The translations under genes and the position numbers were made by a program. The notes beneath the pieces are model-generated. The model did not search any database and was not told the DNA's origin. It saw nothing but the letters and a program-made list of their open reading frames with translations. Positions 47,841 to 54,129 of a DNA stretch of 64,000 nucleotides are shown one piece after another. Origin of the DNA: Agaribacillus aureus (lineage in GTDB: Bacteria; Bacteroidota; Bacteroidia; Cytophagales; Cyclobacteriaceae); assembly GCA_030442055.1 (NCBI GenBank), contig JAUJEB010000013.1, positions 62,001 through 126,000 of the forward strand, in the 5' to 3' direction. Every line of letters begins with the position of its first letter. Positions within the stretch are counted from its first letter, which is position 1.

Positions 47841-48501
47841 ATGCCCTACAAAAACAAATACCGTAATGAAAGCCTCCGCTTGCAAAATTGGGATTACGGA
47901 TGGAATGCCGCCTATTTTGTAACCATGTGTACAAAAAACAGAGTTTTTTATTTTGGAGATATTATCGCCACCCGGAATGGGTTACCACAACAGATGCAAT
48001 TGTCAGAAATTGGTAAAATTGCCCATTCCCGCTGGCAGGAAATGCCAGCCCATTTCCCATATATAAAATTGGGGGCTTATATTGTGATGCCTGACCATGT
48101 TCATGGTATTGTTATTATTGATAAACCTGATGGTGGGGGCCTTTGTGGGGGCCCGATTAATCGGGGCCCCCCCAAGGGCCCCCCAGTTTCTTCTACAATA
48201 AAACGAGGGTTAAACGGGCCCCCGAACTCCCGGCCCCCCACACTCCCCCCCCACTGTATCTGAAAAAATACCAGGAGGGATAACCGGAAACAAAAACCCC
48301 ATGTTACATGATAATTTATCCCGGGTTATAAGATGGTATAAAGGCCGGGTTACATTTGAATCCCGAAAATTAGACCCGGGGTTTGCATGGCAATCCCTAT
48401 TTTATGACCACATTGTCCGGAACAAAAGATCATATCAAAACATTTCAAGATATATTATAAATAACCCAAAAAATTGGAAGGGTGACAAATTATATAGATA
48501 G
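47841..48501 (+). pseudogene. RAYT/REP-associated Y1 transposase split by a frameshift
   Basis: Starts at ATG 47841 (PYKNKYRNESLRLQNWDYGWNAAYF). The HUH motif is in MPDHVHGIVI near 48100. The first frame stops at 48263. The rest, from about 48253 to 48501, lies one frame over and carries NLSRVIRWYKGRVTFESRK and WQSLFYDHIVRN with the probable catalytic Tyr. Deleting one C from the C8 run at 48245-48252 would restore one reading frame of about 220 residues. It is therefore either a dead gene, a phase-variable one, or has a sequence error. These enzymes process single-stranded palindromic repeats; palindromes occur inside and at the end of the gene. It has no relation to its neighbours. Confidence 0.85.
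48134..48252. repeat. GC-rich palindromic insert inside the transposase gene
   Basis: A run of GGGGGCC/GGCCCCC variants in otherwise AT-rich DNA. CCCGATTAATCGGG at 48152-48165 is a perfect palindrome, extended outward by GGGGG (48147-48151) and CCCCCCC (48167-48173) with one unpaired G. Further GGGCCCCCC and GGCCCCCC tracts follow, ending in C8 at 48245-48252. It encodes a Pro/Gly/Arg-rich stretch between the HUH motif and the Tyr region. Confidence 0.8.
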
Positions 48502-48528
48502 GTATGGGATTAATCCCATACCTATCTA
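48495..48528. repeat. Perfect 34-bp palindrome at the transposase 3' end
   Basis: TAGATAGGTATGGGATT is followed directly by its own reverse complement, with no spacer. It overlaps the transposase stop codon (48499-48501) and is followed by an A-run, so on the plus strand it lacks the T-tract of a terminator. Its centre GGGATTAATCCC echoes the internal palindrome CCCGATTAATCGGG. It is a likely recognition structure for the RAYT enzyme. Confidence 0.8.
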
Positions 48529-48574
48529 AAAAAAATCCCTTATATTGAAAAATTAATTAGCCATTTAACCTATT

Positions 48575-49804
48575 ATGATCAACCGCAGAAAATTTGTTCG
48601 CCAGGGCATTCTTGGAACCGGTGCCATGATGTTAGGCATGTCGTCCCTCTATGCAGATGCCAGATCCGATCTTAAAATCACTAAAATCAGCCACTATAAG
48701 GACCCAAACTACAAAAAGCCAACTTTTAATCAGGCCACCGATATCGTGGTGGTAGAGGTCAGCGATGGCACCATTGGGATTGGAGAGGGAGGATCGACGG
48801 AAATGATCCAACAATGTGCGGAATTACTGATCGGCGAAGACCCGTTTAGAATTGAGCATTTATGGCAAAAAGTGTACCGCGGCTATTTTTATCCGGCCGG
48901 CAGAGAAAAGCTTCATGCCCTGGGCGCTTTGGACATGGCACTCTGGGATATAAAAGCGAAATCGTTGAATGTGCCGCTTTATGAGTTGTTTGGCGGCTTA
49001 ACCCGAGACTATGTTCAATGCTACTCGACCGGTTTCCCCCGTCAGGGCTCCTTAAAAGAAACCGCCAGCGCCTGCATGGAAGCCGGCTTTTATGCTTACA
49101 GAATGGGTACCGCCTCATCAGGGGACATTTTTGATCCCCACAAATGGATTGACGCCACCTACGAGGCATGCCGAGAGGTAAAGGAAGGCGTTGGCGAGAA
49201 AGGACAGTGGGCCATTGACCTGCATACAAGGTTTGATTTTGCCGAAGCCGTCGCTATGTGCAGATTGTTAGAACCGCTAAAACCGGTTTTTGTAGAGGAC
49301 CTGATAAGATCTGAAAACCCCGGCGTGTATAAAACACTGCGCAACCAGGTAAAGGTACCCATTGCCGTAGGTGAGCATTTTGGCGATCGCTGGGATGTCA
49401 ATGAGCTTATTGAACAGCAGCTAATAGACCACTCAAGGATCACTTTACCCAATTGCGGCGGGATCACGGAGTTTATGAAAATAGCTGCCATTTGTGAAAC
49501 ACACTATGTTGGGCTCATTCCTCACTTTACGGGCCCCATATCCACCGCAGCCCTGGTACATACACTGGGAGCGCTATCCGGGTTTGCCATGTCGGAAATG
49601 AGAGGAGCCGGACCGGCCAGCCATGATTACCTTAATGATGATTATGTGCTCTTCAAAAATGGAAAACTTTATCCTAATGACAAGCCGGGGTTAGGTGTTG
49701 AGTTTTTACCTAAAAAAGCTAAATTGGTCAATGTAATTTCAAAAAAACCGGAATTCGATCACCCCATGTTCCGCAGGTCCGATGGATCTATCACAAACTG
49801 GTAA
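48575..49804 (+). CDS. Tat-signal enolase-superfamily acid-sugar dehydratase
   Basis: 409 residues. The N-terminus INRRKFVRQGILGTGAMM with a hydrophobic stretch to about residue 28 (LYADA) is a twin-arginine signal, so the folded enzyme should be exported to the periplasm. The rest is a mandelate-racemase-type fold: Asp215-x-His217 in AIDLHTRF, Glu241 in FVEDLI, Glu267 in VGEHFGD and His317 in IPHFTGP. This DxH arrangement without KxK is that of galactonate/mannonate-type dehydratases. Expected product: a 2-keto-3-deoxy sugar acid. It ends eight bases before the Nramp-like gene. A periplasmic home for this family is unusual; the substrate is unknown. Confidence 0.88.
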   Translation: MINRRKFVRQGILGTGAMMLGMSSLYADARSDLKITKISHYKDPNYKKPTFNQATDIVVVEVSDGTIGIGEGGSTEMIQQCAELLIGEDPFRIEHLWQKVYRGYFYPAGREKLHALGALDMALWDIKAKSLNVPLYELFGGLTRDYVQCYSTGFPRQGSLKETASACMEAGFYAYRMGTASSGDIFDPHKWIDATYEACREVKEGVGEKGQWAIDLHTRFDFAEAVAMCRLLEPLKPVFVEDLIRSENPGVYKTLRNQVKVPIAVGEHFGDRWDVNELIEQQLIDHSRITLPNCGGITEFMKIAAICETHYVGLIPHFTGPISTAALVHTLGALSGFAMSEMRGAGPASHDYLNDDYVLFKNGKLYPNDKPGLGVEFLPKKAKLVNVISKKPEFDHPMFRRSDGSITNW

Positions 49805-49811
49805 CTTAACT

Positions 49812-51059
49812 ATGCTCAAAAAGATTACTACTTTTTTACTTTCCATTGGTCCCGGAATTTTTTGTATTGGCTACACCGTCGGCACCGGTAGTGTAACATC
49901 CATGGCCAAATCGGGCAGTCAATATGGTTCACAGCTGTTGTGGGTGCTGGCATTAAGTTGCCTGTTTTCCTGGGCTCTGATGGAGGCCTATGGAAGGTAT
50001 GCCGTTGTTACCGGAAATACAGCTATCAATAGTTTCAAAACGTCCTTAAAATTCGGCCAACCCATTGCCATTCTTGTCATCGTAGGCATAGTCATCGGAC
50101 AATGGAATTCCCTTTCAGGCATCGTAGGACTTTCTTCCAATGCTATTTATGAAATTATCCGGCTATCATTTCCCGAACTTAGCCCGGATAATTACTGGGC
50201 GGTTCTTGGCATTGCCATCGCCATGCTCATTATACTTTATTTCATGTTGATCATTGGAAAGTACTCCTTTTTCGAAAAGATCCTGATATTTTTCGTCACG
50301 CTGATGGGGTTGTCTTTTTTGATTTCCATGTTCATTGTGCTACCACCGGCGGGAGAAATTTTGCAGGGATTTGTCCCCAGCATACCAGATGACCAGGGGG
50401 GTAATCTGATGGTAGCAGCCTTTGTAGGGACCACGATGGCAGCACCGACCTTTGTGGTAAGACCATTGCTGATGCAAGGTAAAAGTTGGGATAAACACCA
50501 TGTTAAGGATCAGGAAAGAGATGCGCTTTCATCAGCCTTTTTAATGTTTTTGATCAGTGGTGCCATTATGATTACCGCCATGGGCGCCATGTATTATAAA
50601 GGGCTAAGTATCAACAGAGTAATTGATATGGTGACCGTCCTGGAACCGGTTGCAGGCAAATTTGCAGTGGCCTTGTTTATGACCGGCGCGTTAAGTGCCG
50701 GCATATCGTCAATCTTCCCGATATTAATGGTGGCCCCCCTACTCATTGCGGATTACAAAGATGGCAAGCTGGACACCAGGTCTTCGCGTTTTAGAGTATT
50801 AACGGCCATTGCCTGTGTTGTAGGACTATCGGTACCAATTATGGGTGCCAACCCGATCATCGCTCAAATTGCCACACAGGTAGCCAATGTCTTTGTATTG
50901 CCCCTGGTTATAGGCGGCATCATTTATCTTGTTAACAAACGTGACATTATGAAGGAGCATAAAGCGGGAATGGTATTAAATACCGGCCTCGCTTTTGCTT
51001 TTGTTTTCTCCTGTATTATTTCTTATCTGGGCTTTAAGGCCCTGTTAAATTTCTTTTAA
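49812..51059 (+). CDS. Nramp-fold transporter lacking the canonical metal-binding motifs
   Basis: 415 residues from the ATG at 49812 (the longer frame would overlap the upstream gene). About 11 membrane helices in the Nramp order, beginning IGPGIFCIGYTVGTGSVTSM and including a YG-x-LLWVLALS-type second helix. Helix 1 of true Nramp proteins carries DPGN; here residues 23-27 read VGTGS. Helix 6 normally carries MPH; here residues 205-213 read VGTTMAAPT. The residues that coordinate Mn2+/Fe2+ are therefore missing, and another substrate is likely. Between two sugar-acid enzyme genes (8 and 2 bases away), an organic acid is the natural guess. Confidence 0.85.
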   Translation: MLKKITTFLLSIGPGIFCIGYTVGTGSVTSMAKSGSQYGSQLLWVLALSCLFSWALMEAYGRYAVVTGNTAINSFKTSLKFGQPIAILVIVGIVIGQWNSLSGIVGLSSNAIYEIIRLSFPELSPDNYWAVLGIAIAMLIILYFMLIIGKYSFFEKILIFFVTLMGLSFLISMFIVLPPAGEILQGFVPSIPDDQGGNLMVAAFVGTTMAAPTFVVRPLLMQGKSWDKHHVKDQERDALSSAFLMFLISGAIMITAMGAMYYKGLSINRVIDMVTVLEPVAGKFAVALFMTGALSAGISSIFPILMVAPLLIADYKDGKLDTRSSRFRVLTAIACVVGLSVPIMGANPIIAQIATQVANVFVLPLVIGGIIYLVNKRDIMKEHKAGMVLNTGLAFAFVFSCIISYLGFKALLNFF

Positions 51060-51061
51060 TT

Positions 51062-51949
51062 ATGAACCGACTTTACACCCTTGCCCTTGCCTTTCTTATC
51101 ATAACCGCCTGCAAACATAAATCAGACACCTCCTCCTCGGAAACGGCCCCGCCAGCGGTCGTCGATGAAACAGAAATAGCAGTTGATTCCCTACTCTATT
51201 TCAGACACCATTATCAGCAAACCGATATGCTATCACGTCGGTTTCCCGGTATTACCTTGGAAAAATCCATGGAAATTCAACTGCGGATGCTAGAGAAAGA
51301 ACTCAAAGCCGGTGCCAGGCATATTGGATGGAAAATGGGCGGTACTGTTACCGATGATTCCGCCAGCTACAATCCCTTATTTGGTTATATCCTGGATAAA
51401 AATGTGATCCAACAAGACAGTGCGGTCCTGGCAGAAAATTTTCCATCGGCCCAGGTCGAGGTAGAAGGTGAAATAGGATTTGTTATGAAAAAGGATTTCC
51501 AAAATGGCGCCAAATCACTTGAAGAGCTAAAAGCAGGCATAGACTACGTGGTAAATGCGGTAGAGTTCGCAAAGGCCGTAGCCATTCCTCTCAATGGAAA
51601 TGCCGAAACCATGACTATCAACCACGTCATGGCCTCGGGTCTTGGGCATGCGGGAATTATTATCGGCGCCGGCAGAGCCGACATAGAAGAATTTGATATG
51701 GAAAACGAAACTGTAAAGTGTTTTATCGATGGTGAGCTGGCGGCTGAAGGCACAGCCACCAATGTATATGGGACTCCCCTTAACGCGCTTTATTCTTTGG
51801 TAAATATGTTGCCGGAGCAGGGAATCTATCTTAAAAAGGGGGATATTATTATTACCGGTTCGCTGTACAAAAACCCGGTTATCGACAGTACCTGCGCTGT
51901 CAAGTTGGCTTTTAGCAGCCTCGGAGATATCAGTTTTAGCATGGAATGA
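51062..51949 (+). CDS. Lipoprotein of the FAH/2-keto-4-pentenoate hydratase family
   Basis: 295 residues. The lipobox is ITAC (Cys17, then KHKSD), followed by a Ser/Thr/Pro-rich linker to about residue 40, so the enzyme is anchored outside the cytoplasm. The fold is that of MhpD/fumarylacetoacetate hydrolase proteins: RHIGWKMGGT, the metal site Glu133/Glu135/Glu137 in VEVEGEIGFV, and a C-terminal GDIIITGSLYKNP. Relatives hydrate or cleave 2-keto acids, or act as 2-keto-3-deoxy acid dehydratases. It begins two bases after the transporter gene, so it is co-expressed with it and with the exported dehydratase, whose 2-keto product it may use. Confidence 0.85.
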   Translation: MNRLYTLALAFLIITACKHKSDTSSSETAPPAVVDETEIAVDSLLYFRHHYQQTDMLSRRFPGITLEKSMEIQLRMLEKELKAGARHIGWKMGGTVTDDSASYNPLFGYILDKNVIQQDSAVLAENFPSAQVEVEGEIGFVMKKDFQNGAKSLEELKAGIDYVVNAVEFAKAVAIPLNGNAETMTINHVMASGLGHAGIIIGAGRADIEEFDMENETVKCFIDGELAAEGTATNVYGTPLNALYSLVNMLPEQGIYLKKGDIIITGSLYKNPVIDSTCAVKLAFSSLGDISFSME

Positions 51950-52070
51950 TTTTGAAAGACTATATCGTTACTTAAGGTTCATGATATAGATCTATAATTG
52001 ATTTTACAAGCTTTCCTTTCAAAGATTCGCTGACTATGTTTTAATTCATTTGAGGGCTCAAATACGGGTG

Positions 52071-52137
52071 CCGATCATTGCGAAAATCCACAGATCAGTG
52101 GGATCAGGGCTGCATTTCGGATCATCTGTGTGATCGG
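52071..52137. repeat. Structured inverted-repeat element
   Basis: CCGATCA (52071-52077) pairs with TGATCGG (52131-52137), and inside it CACAGAT (52089-52095) pairs with ATCTGTG (52124-52130), leaving an 11-base bulge on one side. The wording (ATCTGTGTGATC, ATCAGTGGGATC) is like short dispersed intergenic repeats of Bacteroidota. No second copy was noticed in this window. Confidence 0.4.
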
Positions 52138-52285
52138 CTTCATAGCAAAAGAATGATATAAAAATTCACGTCTCTGGCAATAATCCCCGGCATTTAGTTC
52201 ATTACAAATTTCTTCGATTTCATTTGAAAGAAACCGGTATGTATTAAATGGTCTCTGCTGAATTCATAATTATAAAAAATCCAGA

Positions 52286-52302
52286 GTGACACATAATGTC
52301 AC
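52286..52302. promoter_or_regulatory. Operator-like inverted repeat upstream of the repeat-protein gene
   Basis: GTGACA, five bases (CATAA), then TGTCAC: a perfect 6-bp dyad about 100 bases before the start at 52404. Size and symmetry suit a dimeric regulator, but no cognate regulator is adjacent. Confidence 0.3.
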
Positions 52303-52403
52303 CGAACGGATTTATCTTGTCATCCTATGATCTGAATCGACCAGGTTATACTTAAGGTAGCCATTTAGCAGATAAATATTTAAAAACCTTAAAAGCGATC
52401 ATC

Positions 52404-53594
52404 ATGAAAACAACCTTTCTTACCGGCATAATCTTTATTGTATTCTTTGCGCCGACCAATGCGCAATTCATTTCAGAAGGAACAGATATCCTACATACAG
52501 ATAGGAAGGTGGGCATTGGAAATGAAACCCCGGGTTTTAAGCTCGATGTTTATGACAATTCAGGCACTGATGTAGTTGGAAAATTTGAAACCAATGAGGG
52601 GTTCATTGCTATTGCCGCAGCAGGCAATTCAACAATTAATCCTACCTATGGTAACTATATTTCCTCTCATATCACAGATGTTTTCACCTATAAGGACCTG
52701 GGATTAAAAACCGCTCCGGGCGTCCCCCAATTTTTGCTAAAAACCAATGGAAATGTAGGGATTGGCGTTGACCCTGGTTTTAAACTTGATGTCTATGATA
52801 ATTCAGGTACTGATGTAGTCGCCAAATTCAAGACCAACGATGGATTCATTGCTGTTGCGGCAGCAGGCAGTTCGACGATCAACCCTACCTATGGCAATTA
52901 CATTTCCTCATTCAATGCCAATAACACTTACAAAGACCTGGGACTAAAAACGGCCCCGGGCGTCCCCCAGTTTTTGCTAAAAACTAATGGAAATGTGGGG
53001 ATTGGCGTTGATCCTGGTATTAAGCTTGATGTCTATGAAAATTCAGGCACCGATGTAGTCGCCAAATTCAAGACCAACGATGGATTCATTGCTGTTGCGG
53101 CAGCAGGCAGTTCGACGATCAACCCTACCTATGGCAATTACATTTCCTCATTCAATGCCAATAACACTTACAAAGACCTGGGATTAAAAACCGCTCCCGG
53201 GGTTCCCCAACTTGTATTAAAGACAACTGGAAATGTCGGCATCGGCACAGTTAATCCAGGCAATTTCAGGTTAGCAGTTAATGGCCAGATCCGAGCCAAA
53301 GAGATCAAAGTAGAAGCCAACTGGTCAGATTTTGTTTTTGAAGATGATTATAACCTGCGTCCACTCGCCGATGTAGAGGCATTTATCCTGGCCAACAAAC
53401 ACCTCCCGGACATTCCTTCAGCCGTGGAAGTGGAAGAAAACGGAGTAAACCTGGGAGAGATAGGTTCAAAGTTATTACAAAAGATCGAAGAGCTCACGCT
53501 TTACACCATTGGGCAGGAGAAGAGGATCAAGCAGCAAGAGAAGAGGATCAAACAGTTGGAGGAGAAAATCAGGCAGGCCAATTCAAGAGATTAA
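52404..53594 (+). CDS. Secreted tandem-repeat protein with coiled-coil tail
   Basis: 396 residues. A signal peptide (ends PTNAQ) is followed by three copies of an about 80-residue unit (VGIG, then KLDVYDNSGTDVV, FIAVAAAGSSTINPTYGNYIS, YKDLGLKTAPGVPQ). The C-terminus has the block DYNLRPLADVEAFI, KHLPDIPSA and a coiled coil (EKRIKQQEKRIKQLEEKI). This tail is common in secreted Bacteroidota proteins related to phage tail-fibre or endosialidase-chaperone families. It is probably a fibrous surface or extracellular protein; no enzyme motif is visible. It stands alone between two long intergenic stretches. Confidence 0.8.
   Translation: MKTTFLTGIIFIVFFAPTNAQFISEGTDILHTDRKVGIGNETPGFKLDVYDNSGTDVVGKFETNEGFIAIAAAGNSTINPTYGNYISSHITDVFTYKDLGLKTAPGVPQFLLKTNGNVGIGVDPGFKLDVYDNSGTDVVAKFKTNDGFIAVAAAGSSTINPTYGNYISSFNANNTYKDLGLKTAPGVPQFLLKTNGNVGIGVDPGIKLDVYENSGTDVVAKFKTNDGFIAVAAAGSSTINPTYGNYISSFNANNTYKDLGLKTAPGVPQLVLKTTGNVGIGTVNPGNFRLAVNGQIRAKEIKVEANWSDFVFEDDYNLRPLADVEAFILANKHLPDIPSAVEVEENGVNLGEIGSKLLQKIEELTLYTIGQEKRIKQQEKRIKQLEEKIRQANSRD
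52531..53253 (+). repeat. Three tandem about 240-bp coding repeats
   Basis: Units follow one another at periods of 243 bases (unit 1 to 2) and exactly 240 bases (unit 2 to 3). Bases 52812-52943 are identical to 53052-53183, 132 bases without a difference. Unit 1 is more diverged and one codon longer. The near-identity of units 2 and 3 implies recent duplication or gene conversion and a potential for copy-number change. Confidence 0.9.
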
Positions 53595-54129
53595 CGAAAA
53601 CCCAAAACAAAATTTATCCATTGGTCATGATGAATTTAAAAGGATTGTTAAAAGGATAAACTCTCCACCTTTGGGGGGGCTGTTAATTGTCCCCCTGGAG
53701 TATCTTCCATCTTTTATTTAATGCCCAAGAAATTAATAGCACTTTTGCGCTCTATTGAGTTTTTTTCATCAAAAATTAAGTCCGGGTAAAATTCGGTTTG
53801 AAAATAAAACTCGTAAGACCACCATTCATTTCTCCATTAGATCATCAATCCGGCAATTTACGGTCCTTTATTTTTCAGACCCATTGCCTCTTTTTAGTCC
53901 AGATCTCTGATTTACAAATTGTAGTCAGTCCGTAACTGAATGGCATAATCTTGCTACTGTAAGAATGTACAGGTCTCCCATAAGCCTGGAAAGTATATAC
54001 ATCAAAAAAACCAGAAGCATTTGTTTAAAAACTCAATTTTTAGGCAATAGACGCATTTTTTTACTAACTAATCACTATCTTTCGAACCTTTATTTCTTAA
54101 TTTTTTTAATTGATATTGTTAAAGCGCTC
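53595..54129. other. Intergenic region, no gene seen
   Basis: 535 bases between the repeat protein and the cytochrome lipoprotein. A G7 run and a C5 run at about 53673-53696 can form a short GGGGG/CCCCC hairpin. The frame of the following gene stays open back to 53965, but that upstream part encodes no signal peptide or known motif and is very AT-rich, so I treat it as leader. Confidence 0.5.

Larger units (their letters stand above)
51950..52403. other. Intergenic region with two inverted repeats
   Basis: 454 bases, no gene seen. It contains the structured element at 52071-52137 and the operator-like repeat at 52286-52302, both listed separately. The promoter of the repeat-protein gene should be in the last 120 bases. 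Confidence 0.55.

Noticed and set aside
52531-53253. Possible CRISPR-like array
   Set aside because: The repeats are coding units of about 240 bases without spacers. No cas genes occur in the window.
53965-54129. Upstream extension of the heme/HEAT lipoprotein frame
   Set aside because: The extension would bury the lipoprotein signal peptide; the ATG at 54130 gives a proper lipobox.
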